DNA from: Alkalibacter saccharofermentans DSM 14828
Lineage (GTDB): Bacteria > Bacillota > Clostridia > Eubacteriales > Alkalibacteraceae
DNA length: 64,000 nt
Direction: 5' to 3'
Assembly: GCF_900128885.1 (NCBI RefSeq)
Contig: NZ_FQTU01000012.1
Coordinates: forward strand, 8,941 to 72,940
Numbering within the stretch: position 1 is the stretch's first letter; every line of letters begins with the position of its first letter. The notes under the pieces are model-generated. The model was not told where the DNA came from. It made no database searches and saw only the letters and a list, made by a program, of their open reading frames with translations. Below are positions 50,194 through 58,531 of this stretch, piece after piece. The translations under genes and the position numbers were made by a program.

Positions 50194-51441
50194 ATGAAGG
50201 TATTGGTAGTAGGTTCAGGAGGAAGGGAACATGCTTTGGTCTGGAAGATAGTCCAAAGTCCAAAAGTAAAAAAAGTTTACTGCGCTCCCGGCAATGCAGG
50301 CACGGCGAGCCAAGCGGAGAATGTTGATATCAAAGTGGACGATATTACCGCTTTAGCGGATTTTGCTCAAAAAGAAAATATAGATTTAACTGTTGTTGGT
50401 CCGGAGCTTCCTCTTGTGCTCGGCATTTCTGATGAATTCAATAAAAGAGGGCTTGCGGTTTTTGGACCGGACAAGGTTTGTTCTCAATTTGAGGGCAGCA
50501 AGGCATTCACGAAAAAGTTTTTAATGAAGTACGACGTACCCACTGCGGCATATGGAGAGTATGACGACATCCAAAATGCGGTGTCAGATATTGACAAGTA
50601 CGGTTATCCGGTAGTGATAAAAGCGGACGGTCTTGCTGCGGGCAAGGGTGTAATAATAGCGGAAACTAAGGATGTCGCTTTGGAAGCTCTAGAAGACATG
50701 ATGGAGAAACAGGTCTTTGGAGACTCAGGAAAAGTTGTGGTGCTTGAAGAGTTCTTGGAAGGCATCGAGGCATCAGTTTTGTGTTTTGTGGACGGCAAAA
50801 AGATAATACCAATGGAAAGCGCACAAGACTACAAGAGGATTTTTGACGGGGACAAAGGGCTGAATACCGGTGGAATGGGGACGTATTCACCAAACAGGCT
50901 ATTTGACCATGGATTGGAAGAAACTATGAAAAAAGAGATACTTGAACCTATCATGAAAGGGCTGCTTTCTGAAGGAATGGACTTCAGAGGGGTTTTGTTC
51001 ATCGGCCTTATGATAAAGAACGGAAAGCCGAAAGTACTCGAATTCAACGTAAGATTCGGAGATCCTGAGACTGAGTCTGTTTTGTTGAGGCTGGAATCCG
51101 ACATAGTAGAGATATTCGAAAAAGTCGTAAGGGGCAACCTTTCTCCTAATGACTTGAAGTGGAAAAGCGACAAGGCTGTTTGCGTAGTTCTTGCTTCAGG
51201 AGGATATCCAGGGGACTACGAGGTAGGCAAGGAAATAAAAGGAATCGATGAGGTAGATGGAGCCATCGTCTTTCACTGCGGCACAAAGACTGTAGATGGG
51301 AAAGTCGTCACCGACGGGGGGCGTGTACTTGCGGTTTCTGCCACTGGTGAAGACCTAAAAAAAGCAGCAGAAAAAGCATACGGTGAAATCAATAAAATAA
51401 GCTTTGAAGGCATGCAGTACAGGAAAGATATCAGTAAGTAG
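50194..51441 (+). CDS. purD: GAR synthetase
   Basis: 415 aa, ATP-grasp enzyme that makes GAR from phosphoribosylamine and glycine. N-terminal KVLVVGSGGREHALVWKI, ATP-grasp core with VVIKADGLAAGKGV, GTYSPN and LEFNVRFGDPETESVL carry the Mg/ATP ligands. The start has AAAGGAGCA 8 bases upstream. Last gene of the operon; no clear terminator is visible in the 100 bases before divIC. Confidence 0.98.
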   Translation: MKVLVVGSGGREHALVWKIVQSPKVKKVYCAPGNAGTASQAENVDIKVDDITALADFAQKENIDLTVVGPELPLVLGISDEFNKRGLAVFGPDKVCSQFEGSKAFTKKFLMKYDVPTAAYGEYDDIQNAVSDIDKYGYPVVIKADGLAAGKGVIIAETKDVALEALEDMMEKQVFGDSGKVVVLEEFLEGIEASVLCFVDGKKIIPMESAQDYKRIFDGDKGLNTGGMGTYSPNRLFDHGLEETMKKEILEPIMKGLLSEGMDFRGVLFIGLMIKNGKPKVLEFNVRFGDPETESVLLRLESDIVEIFEKVVRGNLSPNDLKWKSDKAVCVVLASGGYPGDYEVGKEIKGIDEVDGAIVFHCGTKTVDGKVVTDGGRVLAVSATGEDLKKAAEKAYGEINKISFEGMQYRKDISK

Positions 51442-51482
51442 GAATATATTGTGAAAAATAACCTTTATTGACCTCTGGCACC

Positions 51483-51511
51483 TTGTAATTTCTATGGTTT
51501 TATGGAATAAT
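51483..51511 (+). promoter_or_regulatory. Predicted promoter of divIC
   Basis: TTGTAA (51483-51488), 17 bases, AATAAT (51506-51511). Lies in the gap between purD and divIC. Confidence 0.4.
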
Positions 51512-51541
51512 GTAATTAATATTCTTTAAGGGAGAAAGCCA

Positions 51542-51844
51542 GTGAAAAAGAAGAGGAGAAAAAAACCCAACAGAGCCACTTGGTTGATTGTCTTATTGGT
51601 ATGCGGGTATTTTCTTTATAATTTTGTATCCACCGAAATCCAGTTGATCCAACTGAGAAGTCAAAGGGATTATCTTCAGGAACAAATTTCAATAGAAAAA
51701 GATAAATCCGATCAACTCACCCAGGAGCTAGAGCAGATTCACTCCGATGAGTATATCGAGACATTGGCGAGGCGGTACTTCGGGCTCGTTTATCCCCGTG
51801 AGAAAATAATTATCGAAGTTGAACCTGATAGTAATAAAAACTAA
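51542..51844 (+). CDS. divIC: Septum formation initiator DivIC/FtsB-like protein
   Basis: 100 aa, GTG start with AAGGGAG about 9 bases upstream. Bitopic membrane protein: short basic N-terminus (KKKRRKKPNR), one transmembrane helix (about residues 13-30, WLIVLLVCGYFLYNF), then a coiled coil (QLRSQRDYLQEQISIEKDKS) outside the membrane. The conserved ETLARRYFGLVYPREK end is typical of DivIC/FtsB. It forms the divisome subcomplex with FtsL and DivIB. The position before yabR is conserved with Bacillus. Confidence 0.92.
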   Translation: MKKKRRKKPNRATWLIVLLVCGYFLYNFVSTEIQLIQLRSQRDYLQEQISIEKDKSDQLTQELEQIHSDEYIETLARRYFGLVYPREKIIIEVEPDSNKN

Positions 51845-51869
51845 CAAATAAACAAGGAGGATTTTTTTG

Positions 51870-52286
51870 ATGCCATTTGAGGTTGATCAAATTGTTGAAG
51901 GTGTTGTAAAAAGCATCACGAAATTTGGAGCATTTATTGATTTAGGGGGTAAGGTAGGACTCGTACACATATCCGAAGTAGCTGACGGTTATGTTAAAGA
52001 AGTTTCTGATCACTTGAATGTAAATGACACAGTAAAAGTAAAGGTTATTTCTGTAACTGAAGGTAAGGTAGGACTTTCCATCAGGCAAGCGCAGCCTAAA
52101 AAGGAAGAAGCACCAAGACCGCGACCCTATCCTAAGTCTTCTGGGTTTAAAAAAAGTGTACCTGTAAGCAGTGCGCCGGTAACGATTGAAGACAAGATAA
52201 ACCAGTTTTTAAAAGACAGCGATGAAAGACAACAGGCTCTTAAAAAAAGTGCAAAAAAGGGTAAGAACAGGTGTTTTAACAGATAG
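51870..52286 (+). CDS. S1 RNA-binding domain protein (YabR-like)
   Basis: 138 aa from ATG 51870 (AAGGAGG upstream; a TTG directly before it is in the wrong spacing). An S1 OB-fold covers residues about 5-73: VVKSITKFGAFIDLGGKVGLVHISEV, ending KVGLSIRQ. The rest is a charged, low-complexity tail (PRPRPYPKSS...). Orthologues (YabR, GSP13-like) associate with ribosomes or RNA, details not settled. Position after divIC is conserved. Confidence 0.9.
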   Translation: MPFEVDQIVEGVVKSITKFGAFIDLGGKVGLVHISEVADGYVKEVSDHLNVNDTVKVKVISVTEGKVGLSIRQAQPKKEEAPRPRPYPKSSGFKKSVPVSSAPVTIEDKINQFLKDSDERQQALKKSAKKGKNRCFNR

Positions 52287-52301
52287 CAATCATAAAATTT
52301 C

Positions 52302-52328
52302 GCATCCCGGAGGGGTGCTTTTTTTTAA
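52302..52328 (+). terminator. Rho-independent terminator after yabR
   Basis: GCATCCC (52302-52308), short GGA loop, GGGGTGC (52312-52318), then eight T. Ends the divIC-yabR unit. Confidence 0.9.
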
Positions 52329-52358
52329 ATAATTTTTTTAAAAAGGGAGTTTTGAGCA

Positions 52359-53285
52359 TTGAAAATAGCAGCTGTTGACATAGGAACCAATTCCATGAGG
52401 CTAATGGTGGCTGAAACGGAAGGTGAAAGGATCATAGAAAAGGAAAAGCACATTTTTTTTACTAGAATGGGGGAAGGTTTGGACAAGTCCAAAATCATTT
52501 CAAGAGAGGTCATGGAAAGAAACTTGAAAGGCTTGGAGGAGGTAAAGGCAATATGCGACCAAAATGGCGTGGAGGCCATTGTTGCCTATGGCACCAGCGC
52601 ATTGAGAGATGCAGTTAACAAATCTGATTTTATCGCTGAGGCTTTTGACAGGACGGGAATCAAAGTGGAGACGATTTCTGGTGAAGACGAAGCATTGTAC
52701 GGATATCTGGGAGTGGTCAGCTCTCTGGAGTCTCGAGATTTCCTTATAATTGATGTAGGAGGAGGAAGCACTGAGTTTATACAAATAAAAGAAGGAGAAA
52801 GAAAATGTTTGAAAAGCCTGGATATAGGAGCTGTTCGATTAAGCGAAAAGTTTCCATTAGGTGATCCCCCAGATATTGGCATGATAGTCCTACTTGAAGA
52901 ACATCTAGATAATATTTTCGATAAAAAGTTTGAGGATGGGGTATCAGATAAGCTTTTAGTAGGTATTGGCGGAACGGCTACCACTCTTTCAGCAATAAAG
53001 CTAGGCCTTGAATCTTACGATCCGGACAAGATAGATGGAAGCAGGCTTTCCTATAATGAAATTGAAAAGATTTACCGCAGGCTTTCCCAAATGACTTTAA
53101 AGGAAAGGCTTGGTGTAAAGGGCCTTGAACCTAAGCGTGCAGATATTATTCTATCGGGGGCCGCTATAATTAAAAGGTTTATGGAACGTTATGAAATCAG
53201 TGAAATAGTAATCAGTGACAGCGACAATCTGGAAGGTTCAGTTTATCATAAAATAAAAAGAAATAAAATTAAGAAAAAGTATTGA
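52359..53285 (+). CDS. Ppx/GppA family phosphatase
   Basis: 308 aa, TTG start after GGGAG. Actin-like ATPase fold of exopolyphosphatase / pppGpp phosphohydrolase: AVDIGTNSMRLMVAE is the phosphate-1 loop, IDVGGGSTEFI the phosphate-2 loop and YGTSALRDA a conserved segment. It lacks the C-terminal HD-like domain of the 500-residue Ppx/GppA, so it is the short form. Whether polyphosphate or (p)ppGpp is the substrate cannot be said. In Bacillus spoIIE occupies the neighbouring position. Its stop codon lies inside the -35 box of the tRNA promoter. Confidence 0.9.
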   Translation: MKIAAVDIGTNSMRLMVAETEGERIIEKEKHIFFTRMGEGLDKSKIISREVMERNLKGLEEVKAICDQNGVEAIVAYGTSALRDAVNKSDFIAEAFDRTGIKVETISGEDEALYGYLGVVSSLESRDFLIIDVGGGSTEFIQIKEGERKCLKSLDIGAVRLSEKFPLGDPPDIGMIVLLEEHLDNIFDKKFEDGVSDKLLVGIGGTATTLSAIKLGLESYDPDKIDGSRLSYNEIEKIYRRLSQMTLKERLGVKGLEPKRADIILSGAAIIKRFMERYEISEIVISDSDNLEGSVYHKIKRNKIKKKY

Positions 53286-53310
53286 CTTAGCATTTTTTAT
53301 ATACTATAAT
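53282..53310 (+). promoter_or_regulatory. Promoter of the tRNA cluster
   Basis: TTGACT (53282-53287), 17 bases, perfect TATAAT (53305-53310). It overlaps the Ppx/GppA stop codon and starts transcription about 15 bases before tRNA-Leu. Confidence 0.85.
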
Positions 53311-53330
53311 GGTGCTTGTCTCTTAAGAGA

Positions 53331-53419
53331 GCCGGAGTGGCGGAACTGGCAGACGCACAGGACTTAAAATCCTGCGATCCCAAAAGATCGTATCGGTTCG
53401 ATTCCGATCTCCGGCACCA
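53331..53419 (+). tRNA. tRNA-Leu (TAA)
   Basis: 89 bases with encoded CCA. Acceptor GCCGGAG pairs with CTCCGGC; anticodon stem CAGGA/TCCTG around CTTAAAA gives anticodon TAA; long variable arm as expected for a class II tRNA; T arm with GGTTCGATTCC. Confidence 0.97.
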
Positions 53420-53424
53420 AACGA

Positions 53425-53500
<76 letters not shown>

Positions 53501-53508
53501 TTTAACAT

Positions 53509-53585
53509 GGCGGCGTAGCTCAGTTGGCTAGAGCATACGGTTCATACCCGTAGTGTCAGCGGTTCAAATCCGTTCGCCGCTACCA
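53509..53585 (+). tRNA. Elongator tRNA-Met (CAT)
   Basis: 77 bases with CCA. Acceptor GGCGGCG with CGCCGCT, anticodon loop TTCATAC gives CAT. The GGCGGCG acceptor and TACGG/CCGTA stem fit elongator Met; a lysidine tRNA-Ile2 with CAT is the alternative but those have a different acceptor and anticodon stem. Confidence 0.88.
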
Positions 53586-53599
53586 TATTTAATTAACCA

Positions 53600-53674
53600 G
53601 GCCCCTTGGTCAAGCGGTTAAGACACCGCCCTTTCACGGCGGTAACAGGGGTTCGAGTCCCCTAGGGGTCACCA
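53600..53674 (+). tRNA. tRNA-Glu (TTC)
   Basis: 75 bases with CCA. Acceptor GGCCCCT with AGGGGTC, anticodon loop CTTTCAC gives TTC, stem CCGCC/GGCGG, T arm GGGTTCGAGTCCC. Confidence 0.96.
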
Positions 53675-53761
53675 TTAAATTTAATAAACGGTTATTTGCG
53701 CAGACATAGGTCGTTCATTTAACTGGAGAAGTCGAAGGCTTTTGTCTTTGGCTTACACTTT

Positions 53762-53837
53762 GGTCGCATAGCTCAGCTGGGAGAGCACCTGCCTTACAAG
53801 CAGGGGGTCATAGGTTCGAGCCCTATTGCGACCACCA
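53762..53837 (+). tRNA. tRNA-Val (TAC)
   Basis: 76 bases with CCA. Acceptor GGTCGCA with TGCGACC, anticodon loop CTTACAA gives TAC, stem CCTGC/GCAGG. An 87-base spacer after tRNA-Glu separates it from the other four; the spacer shows no tRNA-like fold. Confidence 0.97.
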
Positions 53838-53844
53838 TTTTTTT

Positions 53845-53872
53845 AAGTTCATGAGAATGGGCTTTTTTTTAT
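53845..53872 (+). terminator. Terminator of the tRNA cluster
   Basis: AAGTTCAT (53845-53852), loop GAGA, ATGGGCTT (53857-53864) with two G-U pairs, then eight T. Confidence 0.8.
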
Positions 53873-53919
53873 GCTGATTATTATTTGGGTTTAAGAATCG
53901 GAGTCGCTGTTTTTACCTG

Positions 53920-53948
53920 TTGAATCCGAAAGAGAAAAAATGTAGAAT
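53920..53948 (+). promoter_or_regulatory. Predicted promoter of tilS-hpt
   Basis: TTGAAT (53920-53925), 17 bases, TAGAAT (53943-53948), 32 bases before the tilS start. Confidence 0.6.
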
Positions 53949-53979
53949 ACAATTATAAAAGTATAAAGTCGGTGGGTCA

Positions 53980-55380
53980 ATGGAAAGAATGATTTTGAAT
54001 TACATACGGCAAAATGAAATGATTTGCAGGGGAGATACTGTTGTTGCAGGCATTTCTGGGGGGGCGGATTCCATGGCCCTTTTACATATTCTAAAAGAAT
54101 TTAGCAAAAGCAACTACATAAAAATAATCGCCGCCCACATAAACCACAATTTAAGGGGCGGAGAATCAGACTTGGACGAAATGCTCGTCAGGGATTACTG
54201 CGATAATAACGGAATACAGCTTAAGGTGTTAAGCGCAGACATCAAGGGGTTTTGTGCATTTAAAGGACTATCTCTCGAAGAGGGGGGTAGAATAGTGCGC
54301 TATAACTTCTTCAACTTAATCAAAAGGAGAAACGGTTCCGTAAAAGTAGCTACTGGACATCACAAGGACGATCAGGTGGAAACTGTTTTGATGAGGATAA
54401 TAAGAGGTACGGGCATTAACGGACTCAAGGGGATAGACCCGGTAAGAGAGGATGGGGTAATACGACCTTTGCTGTTGGCACGTAAAAGTGATATTTTGAA
54501 TTATTGCCACGAAAAGTCAATCCCATACCGTCATGATGCTTCCAATATGGAAACGGATTATCACCGAAACAGCATAAGGCATGAATTGATGCCGCTTTTA
54601 AAAAAGTATAACCCTATAATTGATGAGAGCATTGCGAACCTGTCGAAAATTGCAAGGGAGTACGAAGAGCATATAACTGCAGAGGTTGATGAGATTTGGC
54701 ATAAGTATAAAGACAAGGCAAGCATAAGCTACAATGAATTATCAAGAGAAGCACCGCTGATGCAAAAAAAAGTTCTGTTAAGAAAATATAAAGAAATTTG
54801 CGATAACATTAAATTTCAACACGCACATCTTGAAAAGGCTGTGGAAAAGATTGGAGACAAAGAAGATACTACTTGGACAGTGTCATTGCCGAATGATTTT
54901 CTTTTGCGCAGATCCTACGACAAGATAACTGTAGAATCAAAAAAAACAAACCGGGCAACGCCCTATTTTGAATATAAGATTTATCCCGGAAAAAGCTACG
55001 TCCTTTCCAAGATAAAAATCGTGGTAGAAACGGCACTGAAAAAAAACGATAAAAAACAAAAAAAACCTGAAAAACAAGGGGAATTTCTCTTCGATTATGA
55101 TAAAATTATTGCGATTGGAGAACATATCGTTTTAAGGCAGAGAAAGCCTGGAGACAGGATAAGACCTCTAGGGCATAAAAATAAAAGAAAAATTAAAGAG
55201 ATATTAATTGATAATAAGATACCGTCCGATAATAGGGACAGCATACTTGTGTTTGAAGTCGGCAACGAGATTATCTGGCTGGCAGGCATAGCGGCAAGCG
55301 AGGAATTCAAAGTCACCGAAGATACTAAAAAAATAATGCGCTTAGCGTTTTATAAAATCCAGGAGGAAATAAATGCTTAA
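53980..55380 (+). CDS. tilS: tRNA(Ile)-lysidine synthetase
   Basis: 466 aa. Modifies C34 of tRNA-Ile2 (CAT) to lysidine. N-terminal PP-loop ATPase motif AGISGGADSMAL (about residues 24-35), HINHNLRG and ATGHHKDDQVETVLMRI are diagnostic. The C-terminal domain has RQRKPGDRIRPLGHKNKRKIKEIL. The normal partner gene hpt overlaps by 8 bases, as in most Firmicutes. A GTGGGT lies just before the ATG. Confidence 0.96.
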   Translation: MERMILNYIRQNEMICRGDTVVAGISGGADSMALLHILKEFSKSNYIKIIAAHINHNLRGGESDLDEMLVRDYCDNNGIQLKVLSADIKGFCAFKGLSLEEGGRIVRYNFFNLIKRRNGSVKVATGHHKDDQVETVLMRIIRGTGINGLKGIDPVREDGVIRPLLLARKSDILNYCHEKSIPYRHDASNMETDYHRNSIRHELMPLLKKYNPIIDESIANLSKIAREYEEHITAEVDEIWHKYKDKASISYNELSREAPLMQKKVLLRKYKEICDNIKFQHAHLEKAVEKIGDKEDTTWTVSLPNDFLLRRSYDKITVESKKTNRATPYFEYKIYPGKSYVLSKIKIVVETALKKNDKKQKKPEKQGEFLFDYDKIIAIGEHIVLRQRKPGDRIRPLGHKNKRKIKEILIDNKIPSDNRDSILVFEVGNEIIWLAGIAASEEFKVTEDTKKIMRLAFYKIQEEINA

Positions 55381-55909
55381 CGATATTAAAGATGTGTTGA
55401 TTGATGAAAAAACCCTGAAGAAAAGGGTCAGCGAACTTGGGAAGGAGCTGGCAGAGGAATACAAAGGCAAAAATCCTTTGGTAATCTGCGTGCTGAAAGG
55501 GTCTGTTTTATTTATGTCTGATCTGGTTCAAAGCATGGACATACCTCTGGAAATAGATTTTATGGCCATATCCAGCTACGGAACCGGAACCCGAAGCTCA
55601 GGTGAAGTGAGAATATTGAAGGATTTAGATAAAAGCGTCGAAGGCAGGGATTTGTTGATAATAGAAGATATCGTCGACAGTGGTCTGACGCTATCTTATC
55701 TGATCAAGATATTCAAAGATAGAAACACAAACTCTATTAAGGTATGCAGTCTATTGGACAAACCAGAGAGAAGAATCTCGGAGGTCGAAATAGATTTTGT
55801 GGGCTTTGCCGTGCCGGATGAATTCGTCGTGGGCTATGGACTTGATTTTGCCGAGAAGTACAGAAACCTCCCATTTATAGGGGTTTTAAAGGAAGAAGTA
55901 TACGTCTAG
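55373..55909 (+). CDS. hpt: Hypoxanthine phosphoribosyltransferase
   Basis: 178 aa. Salvages hypoxanthine and guanine with PRPP. The PRPP-binding motif is DLLIIEDIVDSGLTLSYL; CVLKGSVLFMSDLV and FMAISSYGTGTRSSGEV (flexible loop) match the family. AGGAGGAAA precedes the ATG at the end of tilS. Together with prs and the pur genes it completes the purine supply visible here. Confidence 0.97.
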   Translation: MLNDIKDVLIDEKTLKKRVSELGKELAEEYKGKNPLVICVLKGSVLFMSDLVQSMDIPLEIDFMAISSYGTGTRSSGEVRILKDLDKSVEGRDLLIIEDIVDSGLTLSYLIKIFKDRNTNSIKVCSLLDKPERRISEVEIDFVGFAVPDEFVVGYGLDFAEKYRNLPFIGVLKEEVYV

Positions 55910-55915
55910 GTTTCG

Positions 55916-55944
55916 TTGTAATTCTATAGAATGTATGTTAGAAT
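55916..55944 (+). promoter_or_regulatory. Predicted promoter of ftsH
   Basis: TTGTAA (55916-55921), 17 bases, TAGAAT (55939-55944). The hpt stop is directly upstream. Confidence 0.55.
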
Positions 55945-55982
55945 AATGTATCACAATTTTATAAGCGAAGGGGAGTGAGAGC

Positions 55983-57785
55983 TTGAACAAATATTTGCGG
56001 ATGATCAGCTTTTATATGATAGTTCTTCTTATCATAATACTGGCTGTAACAACTATAAACACAGGTCAAAGCGACGTTGATATCATATCATACGATGAAT
56101 TGGTAACAGGCATAACCAATAACTCAGTTGAAGAGATAAACGTGAATATAGACCGATACAAAGTCGAAGGTACAATGAATGACGGAACTGAATTCATAAG
56201 TATAGTCATACCAAGTTCCTTTACCGAATTTATAAACGGCCACATACAAGGTGGTGGAGAAATCAACATATCCTATCTGGAACCAGAGCAGACTCCGTGG
56301 TGGGTTACCATACTTCCCACACTGTTTTTAGTGGTCCTGATGGTAGTGTTTTTCTTGATGTTTACTCAGCAGTCCGGTGGAGGCGGGGGCAAAGTGATGT
56401 CCTTTGGAAAAAGCAAGGCCAGACTGCATACGCCTTCTAAGAAGGGCGTTACTTTTAAGAATGTGGCAGGAGCGGATGAGGAAAAGGAAGAGCTTGAAGA
56501 AATAGTAGATTTTCTTAAGTCTCCTGTCAGATATCTAGAGCTTGGAGCCAGAATACCTAAAGGTGTTCTCCTAGTGGGTCCTCCGGGAACTGGTAAGACC
56601 CTTTTGGCAAGAGCAGTTGCCGGTGAATCGGGAGTTCCTTTTTTCAGCATTAGTGGATCTGATTTTGTGGAAATGTTCGTAGGCGTAGGAGCTTCAAGGG
56701 TTAGAGATCTGTTCGAAACTGCCAAGAAAAACTCGCCTTGTATAATTTTCATTGATGAAATCGACGCGGTAGGTCGGCAAAGAGGAGCGGGCCTAGGCGG
56801 AGGACACGATGAGAGGGAGCAAACACTTAATCAATTGCTGGTGGAGATGGATGGCTTCGGAGACAACGAAGGCATAATAATGATAGCAGCGACGAATAGG
56901 CCAGATATTTTGGACCCAGCGCTATTAAGACCGGGACGTTTTGACAGACAAGTAGTCGTAGGCAGACCTGACGTTAAAGGACGAGAAGAGATACTTAAGG
57001 TACACATTAAGGATAAGCCTTTGGAAGATGAGATTGAGCTTAGAACAATAGCAAAGAGCACCCCGGGATTTACAGGAGCCGATCTTGAAAACATTATGAA
57101 CGAGTCAGCTTTGCTCGCTGCAAGAAAGCGAAAGAAGAAAATCGGAATGCAAGAGCTGGAAGAAGCAATCAAAAGGGTTATAGCCGGCCCGGAGAAGAAG
57201 AGCAGGCTTATCACTGAGCACGACAGAAAGATTACTGCAGTCCATGAAGCTGGACATGCAATAGTAATGAGGGTTCTTCCTAATTGTGATGAGGTTCATG
57301 AAATTTCGATTATACCGAGAGGGATGGCTGCGGGCTATACCCTGGCTTTACCTGAAAATGATAACAGCCATATATCTAAAGCAAAGTTGGCTGATGAAAT
57401 TGCAGGTCTTTTGGGAGGACGTGCGGCAGAAAAAATCGTGCTTGACGATATCTGCACCGGTGCTACAAATGATATAGAGAGAGCAACAGAAATGGCAAGA
57501 AAGATGGTCACAGAGTTTGGCATGAGCGATTATCTAGGGCCAATGACTTTTGGGAGCAAACATGACGAGGTGTTTATCGGCAAAGATCTTGCGAGAAGCA
57601 GAAACTACAGCGAAGAGGTAGCGGCTGCTATTGACAAGGAGATAAGAACGATAATAGACAACGCCTATAAGAAAGCGCTAAAAATCCTAGAGGACAACAG
57701 AGACAAGCTGGAAAAAGTAAGCGAAGTCCTTCTGGAAAAAGAGACTATGAACAGCCTGGAGTTCAATGAGCTTTTCAGCGAGTAA
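55983..57785 (+). CDS. ftsH: ATP-dependent zinc metalloprotease FtsH
   Basis: 600 aa, TTG start after GGGGAG. Membrane-anchored AAA+ protease for membrane proteins and short-lived regulators. Two transmembrane helices (about residues 7-26 and 105-127) flank an outside domain. AAA module: Walker A GPPGTGKT, Walker B CIIFIDEIDAVGRQRG, SRH region ATNRPDILDPALLRPGRFDRQ. Zinc site HEAGH (about residue 420) with a later Asp in ATNDIERATEMA. Complete. Terminated after the stop. Confidence 0.98.
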   Translation: MNKYLRMISFYMIVLLIIILAVTTINTGQSDVDIISYDELVTGITNNSVEEINVNIDRYKVEGTMNDGTEFISIVIPSSFTEFINGHIQGGGEINISYLEPEQTPWWVTILPTLFLVVLMVVFFLMFTQQSGGGGGKVMSFGKSKARLHTPSKKGVTFKNVAGADEEKEELEEIVDFLKSPVRYLELGARIPKGVLLVGPPGTGKTLLARAVAGESGVPFFSISGSDFVEMFVGVGASRVRDLFETAKKNSPCIIFIDEIDAVGRQRGAGLGGGHDEREQTLNQLLVEMDGFGDNEGIIMIAATNRPDILDPALLRPGRFDRQVVVGRPDVKGREEILKVHIKDKPLEDEIELRTIAKSTPGFTGADLENIMNESALLAARKRKKKIGMQELEEAIKRVIAGPEKKSRLITEHDRKITAVHEAGHAIVMRVLPNCDEVHEISIIPRGMAAGYTLALPENDNSHISKAKLADEIAGLLGGRAAEKIVLDDICTGATNDIERATEMARKMVTEFGMSDYLGPMTFGSKHDEVFIGKDLARSRNYSEEVAAAIDKEIRTIIDNAYKKALKILEDNRDKLEKVSEVLLEKETMNSLEFNELFSE

Positions 57786-57792
57786 ATAAAAC

Positions 57793-57820
57793 AACCATCC
57801 CGAAAGGGATGGTTTGTCTT
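57793..57820 (+). terminator. Terminator after ftsH
   Basis: AACCATCCC (57793-57801), GAAA tetraloop, GGGATGGTT (57806-57814), followed by TGTCTTG. Strong stem, modest T tail. Confidence 0.8.
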
Positions 57821-57861
57821 GTATCTATGCATTGAGAAAATTAAAAGCGGAGGGCAAAAAA

Positions 57862-58506
57862 ATGAAATACAAGGGGATAGTGTTCGATCTTGACGGAACC
57901 ATAATTGATTCGGAAACAGGCATTGCAAAGGCTTTTCAAAAGGCGCTGGCCACAAAAGGGATGACAGACTCATTAGAAAATATCAAGAGCTTGATCGGCC
58001 CGCCTCTGAGCAGGACGATAATAACCAAGTACGGCTTCTCAGAAAAAGAAGGAGCCGAAGCGATGAAAGAACACAAAAAATACTATATTAGCAAAGGCTT
58101 GTTTGAAAGCAGTATCTACGAAGGGGTAAAAGAGCTTCTAGAGACATTGATGGATAAAAACATAGTAATGATGATTGCAACCAACAAGCCGGAAACATAT
58201 GCGGTGACCCAGATGGAACATTACGGCTTAAGCAAGTATTTTCACAGCATCGTGGGAAATGATATTCCACAGAAGAGAGGAACCAAAAAAGACTTCATCA
58301 TGGAAGCAATCGAAAGTGCCGGGATTAGAGCAGAGGATGCAGTGATGGTTGGTGACCGAAACATTGACCTTGAAGCTGCAAAGGAAATCGGCATGGATAC
58401 GATAGGGGTGCTTTATGGATATGGATCAAAAGAAGAAATAGAAGGATGCATGCCCACGCACCTTATAGATGCACCTTTGGAAATTTTAGGCATTGTGTTG
58501 GGATAA
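57862..58506 (+). CDS. HAD family phosphatase, phosphoglycolate phosphatase-like
   Basis: 214 aa from ATG 57862 with GCGGAGGGC upstream; an earlier in-frame start at 57814 lies in the terminator tail. Subfamily IA HAD hydrolase: motif I VFDLDGTIIDS, motif II in IATNKPE, motif III K in PQKRGTKKD and motif IV VGDRNIDLEAAKE. It most resembles Gph/PGP-like 5'-nucleotidase or pyrophosphatase members; true substrate unknown. Followed by a thioesterase gene 25 bases on. Confidence 0.85.
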   Translation: MKYKGIVFDLDGTIIDSETGIAKAFQKALATKGMTDSLENIKSLIGPPLSRTIITKYGFSEKEGAEAMKEHKKYYISKGLFESSIYEGVKELLETLMDKNIVMMIATNKPETYAVTQMEHYGLSKYFHSIVGNDIPQKRGTKKDFIMEAIESAGIRAEDAVMVGDRNIDLEAAKEIGMDTIGVLYGYGSKEEIEGCMPTHLIDAPLEILGIVLG

Positions 58507-58531
58507 TACCCTGAAACGGAGGAATGATGAT

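Noticed and set aside
53509..53585. tRNA-Ile2 (CAT, lysidine type)
   Set aside because: Acceptor and anticodon stem match elongator tRNA-Met. tilS in the window shows a tRNA-Ile2 must exist, but elsewhere.
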